64,000 bases of DNA from Candidatus Nitrosocaldus tengchongensis (GCA_013538675.1 JACAFJ010000002.1:1-64000); one strand, 5' to 3'; shown: positions 27,724 to 37,720, numbered from the stretch's first letter. Numbers and translations: made by a program. Notes: a model not told the origin generated them from the sequence alone.

Positions 27724-27831
27724 TTAGCGCTTTCTCTTCCTTATCTTAATCCTCTTAGCCTTTGCCTCCTTCCTACTATATGACTTTGCTGTACATCTCT
27801 CGAATCTCTCAGGGTCGAACCTCTTCGCCAT
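27724..27831 (-). CDS. Very small basic protein (35 aa)
   Basis: ATG at 27829-27831 (minus strand) to TAA at 27724-27726 encodes 35 residues starting MAKRFDPERFERCTAKSYSR and ending KRIKIRKRKR: more than a third are Lys or Arg. A TATA-like CTATATAAC is upstream on the minus strand. The composition resembles a ribosome- or nucleic-acid-binding peptide. No family is recognised. It may be real because it fills an otherwise empty 240-nt gap. Confidence 0.4.
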   Translation of the reverse strand: MAKRFDPERFERCTAKSYSRKEAKAKRIKIRKRKR

Positions 27832-27894
27832 ATAGAGTGTGTAGTTATATAGATACAGATAAAGGTTTTTAACCTACTCATACAAGTTCTACAA

Positions 27895-28566
27895 GTGTTC
27901 CTAGTAGGTCATGCTGCATGGGCATATGTTATATCAAGATCATTAGCATCAGTACTGAGAGTTAGGATCAACCCTTACATCGTGATGCTATTGGGTATGG
28001 TACCAGATGCTGATATCCTGCTTCAGGAGTACATAAGGCATAGATCGCTAACCCATAGCATAATATTCTGGAGCATAATATTCATACCATTCTTCATAAT
28101 CTACAGGAAGAGAAGCATACCATACTTCATAGCAGTTATACAGCATATAATGCTTGGGGATGTTATAGTTGCGAGTACAAACGTGCTATGGCCATGGAAG
28201 TATGAGATGGGTATGGGTTTCAGTCTGCTCTCACCATTAAATATTGTTATGGAGTCTATTGGACTGGGTTTAGCACTACTTCTCATCATAAAGTATGATA
28301 GGGTTATCATTGCAAGGAGTAGGGGTAACATACTGGGCTTAGTGGTAATACTACCTCTTCTAGGCTCAATGCTCTACCTATTCACTACCAATGGCTTGTT
28401 CTTTCTTGATCACATAATTGGTAGCAGTATCAACACAAAGGGTATGATTATTAGAGGCAGTCAAGATATGATAGTTGTAGCAATGATACTGCATGCATCA
28501 TTCTCCATACTCTTATCTGTATCTATACTGCAGGGTATGCGTGCACTGCTAACAAGGATGCATTAA
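27895..28566 (+). CDS. DUF457/YdjM-like membrane metal-dependent hydrolase
   Basis: 223 aa with five to six hydrophobic helices. MVPDADILLQEYIRHRSLTH and the later QHIMLGDV are the Asp/His motifs of the DUF457 (YdjM) membrane hydrolase family; the N-terminal GHAAWAYVISRSL is also typical. Substrate unknown. GTG 27895 is the start: GGTTTTTAACC at 27863 places the transcript start at this codon. Confidence 0.82.
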   Translation: MFLVGHAAWAYVISRSLASVLRVRINPYIVMLLGMVPDADILLQEYIRHRSLTHSIIFWSIIFIPFFIIYRKRSIPYFIAVIQHIMLGDVIVASTNVLWPWKYEMGMGFSLLSPLNIVMESIGLGLALLLIIKYDRVIIARSRGNILGLVVILPLLGSMLYLFTTNGLFFLDHIIGSSINTKGMIIRGSQDMIVVAMILHASFSILLSVSILQGMRALLTRMH

Positions 28567-28670
28567 TTAAGAAGGTGTACATAGTTCTGTAACTGTTGTT
28601 ATATAATATCTATTATATATCTCATATTCCAACTGTGTTTATATTCTACTCGTCAGGAATAACAATAGGT

Positions 28671-29024
28671 ATGAAGAAGAACGATGGTAAGAGTAATACC
28701 AATGTGTTAGAGAATTCAAGGAGGAGGAGCAGGGAAGAGATATTGGCAAGTGTACTTACATCAGCCATAAACGGTACAACCAAGACCAAGATAATGTATA
28801 GTAATGCTCTAAGCTTTGTACAGGTTAGGTACTACATAAACTACGCCCTCGAGTCTGGCTTTATTAGGGTGTATGAGGATAATAGTACTGGTAAGAGAGG
28901 CAAGTATATATACATAACAACTGAGAAGGGGCTTGAGTACCTAAAGTTCTATGAAAGCTTAAATACTGGTAAGGCAAATCCTAGCATATCAGGCAAGTCC
29001 TCTGGTAAAGGTGAGAAGGCATGA
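28671..29024 (+). CDS. Winged-helix transcription regulator, ArnR1/HTH_45-like
   Basis: 117 aa. The winged helix SREEILASVLTSAINGTTKT, then NALSFVQVRYYINYALESGF and KRGKYIYITTEKGLEYLKFY, fits archaeal HTH_45 proteins. TTTATATTC ends about 26 nt before ATG 28671, so the longer frame from 28596 is unlikely. The stop overlaps the glycosyltransferase start by 4 nt (ATGA), so the two are co-expressed. Confidence 0.83.
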   Translation: MKKNDGKSNTNVLENSRRRSREEILASVLTSAINGTTKTKIMYSNALSFVQVRYYINYALESGFIRVYEDNSTGKRGKYIYITTEKGLEYLKFYESLNTGKANPSISGKSSGKGEKA

Positions 29025-29965
29025 TGAATGTAGAGGTTAAGGAGAGGTTAAAGGCTTTAGATGTTAACAGGTTGATAACTGTAGTTATACCAACACTGAA
29101 TGAAGAGCAGGGTATAGCCAAGGTTATAGAGGAGTTACACTCTCTAGGAATAACAAATATACTAGTTGTTGATGGCTACTCTAGCGATAGAACAGTTGAT
29201 GTAGCAAAGAGTCTAGGTGCAAGGGCCATCTATCAGCATGGGAAGGGCAAGACTGGAGCACTCAAGGCTGCTGTTGAGCATGTTAACACTCCATACATGC
29301 TTGTCATGGATGGTGATTATACGTATGATGCATCGAGCATAGAGCGTTTCCTTCAGCACATAGACAGTTACGATGAGATAATAGGTGCAAGGGTGCCTGT
29401 TGAGGATGCTAGTATGAGCAAGTTACACAAGTTTGGTAATGCTGTGATAACAAAGGTATTCAATCTACTCATGAACACCAACCTCTCAGATGTATGCTCT
29501 GGCATGTACATGCTCAAGACTGATACGATGAAGGAGATCGATCTTAACACATCTGGCTTCGATGTTGAGGCTGAGATCGCTGCACAGATAGCAAGCATAG
29601 GTAGCGTAACAGAGGTACCAATAAACTATAGAGCAAGGATTGGGAGGCAGAAGCTCTCAACATGGAGGCATGGGTTCAGGATAATTAGTAGTATATTCAA
29701 CCTTGCAAAGGTGCATAACCCTGGAGCGTTCTACTCACTACTGGTTAGCTTCTTGCTGATACCTGCTGGTATAATATTCCTCAACTCATTCATGGAGATG
29801 GTCTACACTGGGAGGTTCTCTAGCAATTGGTTCCTTGTGGGTGTAGCACTACTCCTTGTAGCAATACAAGGGATGAGTATAGGTGTACTCTCTCTGGTAG
29901 TTAAGCGCTCACAGATGAGGCTTGTGAGGATGATGAGAAAGCAGATAGGCAGGGTGTATACATAG
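29021..29965 (+). CDS. GT2-family glycosyltransferase (dolichyl-phosphate mannosyltransferase-like)
   Basis: 314 aa. GT-A fold: TVVIPTLNEEQGIAKVIEEL, LVVDGYSSDRTVDVAKSLGA, MLVMDGDYTYDASSIERF with the DxD-like metal site, and the acceptor-site region FDVEAEIAAQIASIGSVTEV. Two hydrophobic helices lie at the C-terminus (AFYSLLVSFLLIPAGIIFLN and WFLVGVALLLVAIQGMSIGV). It probably moves a sugar from a nucleotide to a polyprenyl phosphate for glycan synthesis. Coupled to the winged-helix gene. Confidence 0.88.
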   Translation: MMNVEVKERLKALDVNRLITVVIPTLNEEQGIAKVIEELHSLGITNILVVDGYSSDRTVDVAKSLGARAIYQHGKGKTGALKAAVEHVNTPYMLVMDGDYTYDASSIERFLQHIDSYDEIIGARVPVEDASMSKLHKFGNAVITKVFNLLMNTNLSDVCSGMYMLKTDTMKEIDLNTSGFDVEAEIAAQIASIGSVTEVPINYRARIGRQKLSTWRHGFRIISSIFNLAKVHNPGAFYSLLVSFLLIPAGIIFLNSFMEMVYTGRFSSNWFLVGVALLLVAIQGMSIGVLSLVVKRSQMRLVRMMRKQIGRVYT

Positions 29966-30077
29966 TTAGTCTGCAATAACATGTTACATCATCAATAACT
30001 CATCATCCTTGCTGTTAGTTTGGTTGTATCACTGCTCTATTATGATTACTGCTATTAATAATAATATACTCTAATCT

Positions 30078-30086
30078 CTAAATATT
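30078..30086 (+). promoter_or_regulatory. TATA box of glmS
   Basis: CTAAATATT ends 27 nt before the GTG start of glmS, consistent with a leaderless GTG-initiated transcript. No glmS-type ribozyme fits in the space. Confidence 0.55.
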
Positions 30087-30113
30087 GAAATACCAGCACA
30101 CTGATAGTATCCT

Positions 30114-32039
30114 GTGTGCTCTATAATAGCATACAAGGGTTACAGGGATGCTGCTCCTCTAATGGTCAAGGCATTATCAAGGATGGAGTATAGAGGCTAT
30201 GATAGCGTTGGTATAGCAACTGCACACAATTCAGCCCTGATTGTAAAGAAGGGCGTTGGTAATGTGAGTTATGTTAATGCTAGACTCAACCTTGATAGTA
30301 TGCAAGGCAATGCTGGTATAGGGCATACTAGATGGGCCACACATGGAGCAGTAAATGATAACAATGCCCATCCCCACGTATCCTGCAATGGTAGGATAGC
30401 AGTGGTGCATAATGGGTTAGTAGAGAATCATGATGAGTTGAGGTTCATGCTCAGTAAGGAAGGGCATGTATTCAAGAGCGAGACAGATAGCGAGGTTATA
30501 GCACACCTTCTAGAGTCTTTGCCTACTACTATGGATGATATGAGGCATGGTTATGATAGCATGGATAAGGCTATAACAGATATGTTGAGCATGCTAAATG
30601 GTTCATACTCATTCGTAGCACTTACAAGCAATGGCATGCTACTTGGGGCAAGGTATCACGAGCCCCTCATAATAGGGTTAGGCAATCCAAGTAGGAGTAA
30701 GGGTGGTGGTGATGATGACAATAATAATGATAACAATGGCGATGACGATGATGATGATTATATGCTGTTGGTTGATGAGTGCTTCATAGCAAGCGATGTA
30801 CTAGCATTCATAGAGTATACTGATAAGGCCATCTTCCTTGCTGATGGAGAGGTATTCGTTGTAAGAGGTATAACAGAGGCGTGTAAGCCAAGGTTGAGCA
30901 TCGAGATATACAATAGCAGAGATGGTAAGGCAATAGTGAAGGAGGTAACCCAGATAGCATGGGAGTTTGCAGATGTAGATAAGGGTAGGTTTGCACACTA
31001 CACGCTGAAGGAGATACATGAGCAGGGGCATGCTATAAGCAGGGCATTCTTCAATGCTGACTCCAAGAGATTACATCTATTAGTAGATGCACTCATTGAT
31101 GCTGATAGAATAACCATAACTGGCTCTGGTAGTAGTTACCATGCAGCACTCATGGCAAAGTACCTCTTCTCTAAGATATGTATGTTGAGATGCGATGCAA
31201 TAGTTGCAAGCGAGTTCACATATAACATAGATACGTACGTTGGCAATGGCAGCCCCATTCTATTTGCAGTATCACAGAGTGGAGAGACTGCAGATGTGCT
31301 GAACGCTGTTAGGATTGCAAGGGATAACAACTTCAAGAAGATAGCATCCATAGTCAACTCTCCATTATCAACACTTGCAAGGGAGAGCGATATCTTCCTA
31401 AGCATAAATGCTGGTCCAGAGGTAGGTGTTGCTGCAACAAAGAGCTTCACAGCACAGATTGCACTACTATACAGGATCAGCATGGAGGTTGCAAGGAGTA
31501 AAGGTATTAACCCTCCAACTCTAGATATAGAAAGTTCTAGCATAAATGTGGAGAAGATGCTGGAGAGGGAAGCAGTAATCAGTGATCTTGCAGAGAGTAT
31601 AAAGAATGCAAACAGCATCTACATAATAGCAAAGGGTATGCATCACGTCATAGCACTAGAGTGTGCATTGAAGCTCAAGGAACTTGCATATATTCATGCT
31701 GAAGGCATACATGCTGGGGAGTTGAAGCATGGTCCGTTAGCATTAATAGATGAGAAGAGCATAGTTATAGCATTGAACCCTATGGATGATACATATAGCG
31801 ATGTTATAACATCTGTTCATGAGGCCAAGGCTAGAGGAGCATACATAATAGGCGTATCTGACTCAAAGAGCAGCAGTAGTATATACGATTTTACACTTAC
31901 CATCCCTAGAGTTGATAGACTACTCTATCCATTGTATGAGGTTATACCATTACAGTTACTAGCATACCATATGGCATTGAAGAGAGATTGCAATCCAGAT
32001 TACCCAAGGAACATAGCAAAGTCTGTAACTGTCAAGTAG
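30114..32039 (+). CDS. glmS: Glutamine:fructose-6-phosphate aminotransferase
   Basis: 641 aa. N-terminal glutaminase: after GTG-encoded Met comes Cys2, the nucleophile (CSIIAYKGYRDAA), then RWATHGAVNDNNAHPH. Two SIS domains follow (TGSGSSYHAALMAKY, AVSQSGETADVLNAV) and the terminal NIAKSVTVK. It makes glucosamine-6-phosphate for UDP-GlcNAc. An Asp/Asn/Gly-rich insert at residues ~195-220 is encoded by GAT/AAT/GAC repeats inside the glutaminase domain; this explains the extra length over the usual ~600-610 aa. Confidence 0.96.
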   Translation: MCSIIAYKGYRDAAPLMVKALSRMEYRGYDSVGIATAHNSALIVKKGVGNVSYVNARLNLDSMQGNAGIGHTRWATHGAVNDNNAHPHVSCNGRIAVVHNGLVENHDELRFMLSKEGHVFKSETDSEVIAHLLESLPTTMDDMRHGYDSMDKAITDMLSMLNGSYSFVALTSNGMLLGARYHEPLIIGLGNPSRSKGGGDDDNNNDNNGDDDDDDYMLLVDECFIASDVLAFIEYTDKAIFLADGEVFVVRGITEACKPRLSIEIYNSRDGKAIVKEVTQIAWEFADVDKGRFAHYTLKEIHEQGHAISRAFFNADSKRLHLLVDALIDADRITITGSGSSYHAALMAKYLFSKICMLRCDAIVASEFTYNIDTYVGNGSPILFAVSQSGETADVLNAVRIARDNNFKKIASIVNSPLSTLARESDIFLSINAGPEVGVAATKSFTAQIALLYRISMEVARSKGINPPTLDIESSSINVEKMLEREAVISDLAESIKNANSIYIIAKGMHHVIALECALKLKELAYIHAEGIHAGELKHGPLALIDEKSIVIALNPMDDTYSDVITSVHEAKARGAYIIGVSDSKSSSSIYDFTLTIPRVDRLLYPLYEVIPLQLLAYHMALKRDCNPDYPRNIAKSVTVK

Positions 32040-32139
32040 AATAAAAAGTAAAGGCGTCATCATCCTCCTCCCCCTCTTCCTTTTTAACCTATCCACCTCC
32101 TTCCTTCCTTCCGATAAACCAACGAACCAATAGATACGC

Positions 32140-33363
32140 TCATCTATTAGGGTCCATGGATGCATGGAGCATATTTATGTAAAGTAGCATTGCTGCAACT
32201 GCTACAACACCAGATAGACCAAATACAGCCCTCTCTACTGCTATCATATATGGAAGGAGGTTCCATGCGATCCTTAATGCTACTGCAGAGAGCAGCACTA
32301 TCAATGGGATCATATTGAACCTTGTATAGTTGACATTCCTCCCAACTATGGGAGGAAGCATGATTGGTATGAAGTTCATCATAGTTATGCCTATGAATCC
32401 CATGGTTACAATATGTATTGCTAGATCGTACAGGTTGAATGAAGGACTAATCGCATAAAGCAATGCATATATCAAGCCTAAGAGCAGTGTAGCATAGGAT
32501 ATCCTTAGGAGTGTAGCAAAGAACCTTAACCTTGCTATCTTCTCTTCTGCATGAGGATCCTCTGATGTGTAAAGGAACTCAGGTATGGTCAGTCTACGCA
32601 TAACATATATGCTATGGACAAATGCTAGAGCAGATACTATCATAGCAATAACTGCAGCAAGGAAGAGTTGCAATAGTAGCAGTGAGGAAGACGCTAGGGA
32701 AGAGGCTAATGCTATCTTATCCATACCCTTCATGGGGGTTGATTGGCTGAAGAAGACTGGTACAACCTTGTATTGTACACCAAATATTGTGAATATAACT
32801 GATGCTATCCATATGTAGATTAGGTTAAGAGGCTCTATGCCTATGCTTACACCTGCTATAGCAAGTGTATGTAGCATGCTGTACACCATCATCATAAGTA
32901 AGGCTAGCATGAAGTAGTAATCTGCCAGCCTACCAACCCTTGGAGCTACTCTTAACATCAACAGCACTAGCGTAGAGAATAGTGCTATGGCAGTTAGCCT
33001 GATTATGCTTGCTGTTACTGCCATTACAATAGTAGTAGTAGTGTCTATCCCATCCATTGCAATCATACTGCTAGAATACACGATTAACTCTACGATCATC
33101 AGGATGAATGATATCCTTGCCTCTCTTACATGGGTAAACCTGATACTCCTTATCCTTGGTACAAGCATGTACATAACGCCCATTATGAGTAGCGTTATTG
33201 CTCCAGTCTGTAACTCTTTGTGGAGAGCAAATGCACCTGCTGGTATACCTGTGCTATAGCCAGAGAGGGTTAGCATCCATATCGAGCCTACGCTGCTGCC
33301 TATGAAGAGTATCACTACACTTGCCTTAACGAATGGTCTGCTCCAAGTTGAGGTGATAAGCAT
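32140..33363 (-). CDS. NnrS-like / haem-copper-related membrane protein
   Basis: 407 aa with about twelve hydrophobic helices. Segments LHKELQTGAITLLIMGVMYM near residue 48 and AIHIVTMGFIGITMMNFIPI followed by MLPPIVGRNVNY resemble NnrS and cytochrome-oxidase-subunit-I-like proteins; conserved His residues lie in both. NnrS proteins protect against nitric oxide in bacteria, but no function is proven for archaeal relatives. CTGTATAAATAACG upstream on the minus strand ends ~20 nt before the ATG. Confidence 0.65.
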   Translation of the reverse strand: MLITSTWSRPFVKASVVILFIGSSVGSIWMLTLSGYSTGIPAGAFALHKELQTGAITLLIMGVMYMLVPRIRSIRFTHVREARISFILMIVELIVYSSSMIAMDGIDTTTTIVMAVTASIIRLTAIALFSTLVLLMLRVAPRVGRLADYYFMLALLMMMVYSMLHTLAIAGVSIGIEPLNLIYIWIASVIFTIFGVQYKVVPVFFSQSTPMKGMDKIALASSLASSSLLLLQLFLAAVIAMIVSALAFVHSIYVMRRLTIPEFLYTSEDPHAEEKIARLRFFATLLRISYATLLLGLIYALLYAISPSFNLYDLAIHIVTMGFIGITMMNFIPIMLPPIVGRNVNYTRFNMIPLIVLLSAVALRIAWNLLPYMIAVERAVFGLSGVVAVAAMLLYINMLHASMDPNR

Positions 33364-33495
33364 TGAGTTTGGTAAAGAATAAACGTTATTTATACAGTAA
33401 TTAGGAATGTAACAGCAGCAGCAGTATTGGTGGTTGGTAGTTATCCTTTTATAACTGGATACCCCTTCCCTCTAGTTAGAGGCTGAGCGAGTGAA

Positions 33496-33867
33496 TTGGG
33501 CGCAAGTGCAGCATTCGAACCACTACTCTGGATGCTACTATTTGGCGTAATAGCATCCGTACCAGCACTCATAGTAGCAAAGATGATAGCACCAAGGAGG
33601 AGGTTCTTCAACCCTGTGAAGTTCATGCCAATGGAGTGTGGTCAAGTTCCAACTGGAGAAGGCAGAACTAGGTTCATGATGCAGTACTACTCATACGTGC
33701 TCATGTTTGTTGTGTTTGATGTTATGACCATCTTCCTTTATGCTTGGGGCGCATCGCTATTTGGTCTACCAAGGGCAGTAACCCTACCAATAATAATCTT
33801 CCTTGCCATCCTAGGTGCTGCACTTGGCTATGCAATGTACCTCTCTTCCAGAAGGGATATCTGGTGA
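33496..33867 (+). CDS. nuoA: Complex I subunit NuoA
   Basis: 123 aa, three transmembrane helices, including PLLWMLLFGVIASVPALIVA and SYVLMFVVFDVMTIFLYAWG. The conserved loop KFMPMECGQVPTGEGRTRFM contains the exposed Cys of the NuoA loop. The start is TTG 33496; no in-frame ATG or GTG is available. It opens the nuoABCDHIJKMLN cluster and is separated from nuoB by 166 nt that hold AT-rich TATA-like stretches. Confidence 0.94.
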   Translation: MGASAAFEPLLWMLLFGVIASVPALIVAKMIAPRRRFFNPVKFMPMECGQVPTGEGRTRFMMQYYSYVLMFVVFDVMTIFLYAWGASLFGLPRAVTLPIIIFLAILGAALGYAMYLSSRRDIW

Positions 33868-34033
33868 TACATACATTACTTTCTAAATTATTATAATTAT
33901 TCTAATATATCATTATCATCTATCATATACATCATAATTGGTCTGATCATAATAATAATAATGCTAACCGCCTGCTACTAATCATCATTGATAAGGTATA
34001 AATAATATCTTAAGGTAGGGTATATGAAGTTGT

Positions 34034-34591
34034 ATGCTAAGAGAACTCCTGAGCCCCAAGCGTGAGATTAGCAAGGGAGGAGTCGATGGTGAGAGACCAG
34101 CAAACTTCAATGTTCTAGTTGGCAAGTTATCAGAGGTTCTTGTTAAAGCAATCGATAAGCCATTGGGCTATGCTATAAACTGGGGTAGGTTATGGTCACT
34201 CTGGCCCGTACACCTTGAGACTGCTTGCTGCAGCCTTGAGTTTGGTGCAGCCTCTGGCCCTAGATATGATGTTGAGCGCTTTGGCATAATTGAGGCCTTT
34301 GGTTCATTGAGGCAGTGTGATCTCATGGTTATACAAGGCACTGTAACAAGGAAGATGGCCCCAAGGGTAAGGATGATCTACGATCAGATGCCAGAGCCCA
34401 AGTATGTCATAGCCATGGGTGCATGTGCAATAACTGGAGGATTATACTTTGACTCATACAACGTGCTCCCAGGGATAGATGGCGTTATACCTGTTGATGT
34501 TTATGTGCCAGGATGTCCTCCAAGGCCAGAGACTCTTATACAGGGCTGCATTCTGTTGCAGGAGAAGATAAAGAGGACTAGGTTCAGGTAG
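34034..34591 (+). CDS. nuoB: Complex I subunit NuoB (N2 cluster)
   Basis: 185 aa. NuoB carries the terminal [4Fe-4S] cluster N2. Its cysteine ligands are visible: the tandem pair in LETACCSLEFGA, the Cys in IAMGACAITGG and that in VYVPGCPPRPETLIQG. A TATA-like GGTATAAATAATAT lies about 40 nt upstream of ATG 34034, so the operon may have a second promoter here. Confidence 0.96.
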   Translation: MLRELLSPKREISKGGVDGERPANFNVLVGKLSEVLVKAIDKPLGYAINWGRLWSLWPVHLETACCSLEFGAASGPRYDVERFGIIEAFGSLRQCDLMVIQGTVTRKMAPRVRMIYDQMPEPKYVIAMGACAITGGLYFDSYNVLPGIDGVIPVDVYVPGCPPRPETLIQGCILLQEKIKRTRFR

Positions 34592-34620
34592 GTAGTAGCA
34601 GTAGTAGTAAATGATGATAT

Positions 34621-35133
34621 ATGAGCCAGCAAGGCCAAGGTCAAGCAGGTACGGATCAGTTGATGGTTGAGAAGGAGATCGTAGATAAGGTTATTGCAAG
34701 GTTTGGTGAGGAGGCTAAACTAGCATATGTGAAACCTAGAAGGATAAGATTCAATGTAAGCAAGGATATCATTCTGGATTTTGCTAGATATGCTAGGGAT
34801 GAACTTGGCTTCGATCATCCCATATCAGTCGCAGGTGTGGATTACCCAAAGAACAAGATGATAGATGTTATATACCATATAGGTTCATGCACAAACGATA
34901 AGCTCAGATCATTTGTACTTGCATTTGCTGTACAATTGGACAGGAATGATCCTGTTATGCCTACCCTCATCCCAATATATAGGGGGGTTGAGTACCATGA
35001 GCGTGAAGCATTTGAGATGTTAGGTGTTATATTCGAGGGGCATCCAAGGCTTGAACGCTTGCTCCTTCCAGAGGACTGGGCAGATATCCCACCATTACGC
35101 AAAGACTTCCATATAAAAGGGAGGGAGGAGTGA
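34621..35133 (+). CDS. nuoC: Complex I subunit NuoC (30 kDa)
   Basis: 170 aa. The 30-kDa subunit signature EYHEREAFEMLGVIFEGHPR and the terminal LPEDWADIPPLRKDFH are present. It binds NuoD in the peripheral arm. ATG 34621 is preceded by a spacer of AGT/GTA repeats. nuoC and nuoD are separate genes here, not fused. Confidence 0.96.
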   Translation: MSQQGQGQAGTDQLMVEKEIVDKVIARFGEEAKLAYVKPRRIRFNVSKDIILDFARYARDELGFDHPISVAGVDYPKNKMIDVIYHIGSCTNDKLRSFVLAFAVQLDRNDPVMPTLIPIYRGVEYHEREAFEMLGVIFEGHPRLERLLLPEDWADIPPLRKDFHIKGREE

Positions 35134-35155
35134 GAACATATGCAAGGTGATCTAG

Positions 35156-36313
35156 ATGGGTGTTGAGATGGGGAAAGAGAGGATACCTGGATTCGAGTTG
35201 GAAGGGAGAGATGAGGATGGTATGGATAGGGGCATACTTACCTTAAGTGTTGGTCCTCAACATCCAGGCTCTGGGCACTTTAGGCTCATAGTTAAGGTTG
35301 ATGGTGATATGATAGTTGAGGCATTACCAGACCCAGGATATGTGCATAGAGGAGAGGAGAAGATGTGTGAGTATAGGAACTACATACAGAACATACCACA
35401 TCTTGAGAGGCCTATGATAGCAGACTCCTGTGGCATACTTTACCCCTATGCATTAGCAGTCGAGGAGGTATGTAACATACCAGTACCTGAGCGTGCAAAG
35501 TACATAAGGGTTATAATGGCTGAACTGAATAGATGCATATTCGAACTCTACTGGCTTGGCATATACGGCATATTCCTTGGCCACTCTACTATGTTCATGT
35601 GGCCAATGGCTGATAGGGAACTTCTCATAGACCTTGCTGAGATGGCCTCTGGCGCAAGGGTTACTCATGCATACTTTGTGCCAGGAGGGGTTAGGAACGA
35701 TGTACCAGATACCTTCCCTGAGAAGGCTAAGGGGCACCTACTCTACTTCAAGAACAGGCTCAAGGAGTACAAGGATATATTCTACGATAACCCATTGTTC
35801 CAGGCTAGGACAGTTGGTGTTGGTATCCTTAGCAGGGAAGATGCTATCAACCTTGGAGCAACTGGTCCAGTGCTTAGGGCATCTGGTGTTGATCATGATA
35901 TACGTAAGGTAGAGCCATATGATGTGTACGATGAAATAGACTTTGAGGTTGTAACCATGAAGGAGGGAGATAGTTTTGCTAGAGCGTATGTACCATGGCT
36001 TGAGATGTATGAGAGTGTTGAGATAGCGCTTCAAGCACTTGAGAAGATGCCCTCAGGCCCAGTTAGGACGAAGTTGGGACCAAACCCAAAGGGTGCTGTT
36101 GGGGAAGCATTCAAGCGTGTTGAGGCAGCAAGAGGAGAACTTGCATACTACCTTGTTAGTGATGGTAATCCAAAGCCATACAGGGTGAAGTTGAGCGTAC
36201 CATCTTTCAGGGAGATACCTGTGATGGCACACCTACTCAGGGGAGCAAAGCTTGCAGATATGCCAAGCATATACTGGAGCATGAACTACTGGCCAGTGGA
36301 GGCTGATAGGTAG
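35156..36313 (+). CDS. nuoD: Complex I subunit NuoD (49 kDa)
   Basis: 385 aa. The 49-kDa/hydrogenase-like subunit: GPQHPGSGHFRLIVKVDGD, DPGYVHRGEEKMCEYRNYIQ, then LGHSTMFMWPMADRE and RASGVDHDIRKVEPYD. It forms the quinone cavity with NuoB. ATG 35156 or ATG 35168 may start it. Confidence 0.96.
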   Translation: MGVEMGKERIPGFELEGRDEDGMDRGILTLSVGPQHPGSGHFRLIVKVDGDMIVEALPDPGYVHRGEEKMCEYRNYIQNIPHLERPMIADSCGILYPYALAVEEVCNIPVPERAKYIRVIMAELNRCIFELYWLGIYGIFLGHSTMFMWPMADRELLIDLAEMASGARVTHAYFVPGGVRNDVPDTFPEKAKGHLLYFKNRLKEYKDIFYDNPLFQARTVGVGILSREDAINLGATGPVLRASGVDHDIRKVEPYDVYDEIDFEVVTMKEGDSFARAYVPWLEMYESVEIALQALEKMPSGPVRTKLGPNPKGAVGEAFKRVEAARGELAYYLVSDGNPKPYRVKLSVPSFREIPVMAHLLRGAKLADMPSIYWSMNYWPVEADR

Positions 36314-36361
36314 GTTGATAATAGGAAGATATAGAGATGAGTTTGTAGGAAGGCAGGTAGG

Positions 36362-37636
36362 ATGGGCACCATGGCTACAGTGAGCGAGTTTACATTCTCA
36401 AACTTTGTAAAGAGCGTGCTCTGGCTACTCTTCTGGATACTCATCATAGTCTCGCTCATAGTGCTTCCTATAATATTCATAGTACTCTTCTATGTCCCTC
36501 CTCCAGTTATAAACGGGGTCGAGATAAACCCATATCTACTGCTGACTATGCTTACAAATCCTCAGGTTGGTGCACCACTGATAAGACCAACTATAGAGAG
36601 TCTATTCTTCAGGATAGCGGTATTCCCAGGGTTCACCTTTGCTGCCTTATTTGCTACAGTACTAATATTTGCTGAGAGGAAGACCCTTGCAAAGATGCAG
36701 TTGAGGGTAGGGCCCTACCATGCTGGTAGAGAGGCATTCTGGTGGGCAAACTCCCTTGGAGGGTTCCTCCAACTCATAGCAGATCTACTCAAGTTACTGG
36801 GCAAGGAGATAATAGTACCATCTGGTGCAGACAAACCAATATTCTGGGCTGCACCTGCAGTACTCGTTATAGCAGCAGCAGGGCTCATAGCACTCATCCC
36901 TGTAGCGCCAGGATGGGTGATAGCAGATATAGATGTGAGTCTCTTAGCAGTCTTTGCCCTTCTAGGCTTCTTCCCCCTAACAGTCCTTCTAGCATCCTAT
37001 GCAAGCAACAGCAAGTACCCATTCATTGGAGGGTTAAGGGCACTATACCAGTTGATCTCATATGAGATACCATTGATACTTGCCATACTCCCAATAGTGA
37101 TATTAGCATCAACACTAAGCCTAACTGGGATAGTGGAGGCACAGTATGCATACTGGTTCATACTGCTAGTCCCAATAGGGGCCTTTGTATTCTTTGTAAC
37201 TACACTAGCAGAGTTGGAGAGGATACCATTCGATCTACCAGAGGCTGAGAGTGAGATAGTTGCTGGATGGCTCACTGAGTACTCTGGCATGGCATATGGG
37301 CTCATCCAGCTAGCAAACTACATAAAGATGTATGCATTATCTGCATTGTTCACGACACTCTTCCTTGGTGGCTGGATAGGGCCAGAGTTCCTTCCTAGCG
37401 TAGAGGTCTTCAACGTGCAAGTTCTCAGCAGTAGTGAGGTTAGTGGCATATTCTGGTTCACAATCAAGACATTTGGTGTAGCACTCTTTATGATACTGAT
37501 TAGAGGTACAAATCCAAGGGTGAAGATAGATATACTGCTAAGGGCAGGGTGGTCGAAGTTGATAGCATTATCGTTCATCAATGTATTTATAGCAGTAGCA
37601 TTACTCTACCTTGGTGTTGTAGGTGTTGGTCCTTGA
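36362..37636 (+). CDS. nuoH: Complex I subunit NuoH
   Basis: 424 aa, eight or nine transmembrane helices, longer than the bacterial ~330-aa form by an N-terminal extension with two extra hydrophobic segments. NuoH motifs: AERKTLAKMQLRVGPYHAG, LADLLKLLGKEIIVPSGADK, LAELERIPFDLPEAESEIVA and EYSGMAYGLIQLANYIKMYA. It contributes to the quinone site at the membrane interface. Confidence 0.96.
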   Translation: MGTMATVSEFTFSNFVKSVLWLLFWILIIVSLIVLPIIFIVLFYVPPPVINGVEINPYLLLTMLTNPQVGAPLIRPTIESLFFRIAVFPGFTFAALFATVLIFAERKTLAKMQLRVGPYHAGREAFWWANSLGGFLQLIADLLKLLGKEIIVPSGADKPIFWAAPAVLVIAAAGLIALIPVAPGWVIADIDVSLLAVFALLGFFPLTVLLASYASNSKYPFIGGLRALYQLISYEIPLILAILPIVILASTLSLTGIVEAQYAYWFILLVPIGAFVFFVTTLAELERIPFDLPEAESEIVAGWLTEYSGMAYGLIQLANYIKMYALSALFTTLFLGGWIGPEFLPSVEVFNVQVLSSSEVSGIFWFTIKTFGVALFMILIRGTNPRVKIDILLRAGWSKLIALSFINVFIAVALLYLGVVGVGP

Positions 37637-37720
37637 GGTTGATTGTTATGGTGCTGATGTTAACGTTGATCCAGATACCAATGTTGAGGTTAGTAGTAGT
37701 AGGAGGATGGTGATGGGTTG

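Noticed and set aside
29966-30113. glmS-type riboswitch/ribozyme upstream of glmS
   Set aside because: The spacer is AT-rich without the conserved core, and the TATA box sits 27 nt from the start codon, leaving no room for a leader RNA.
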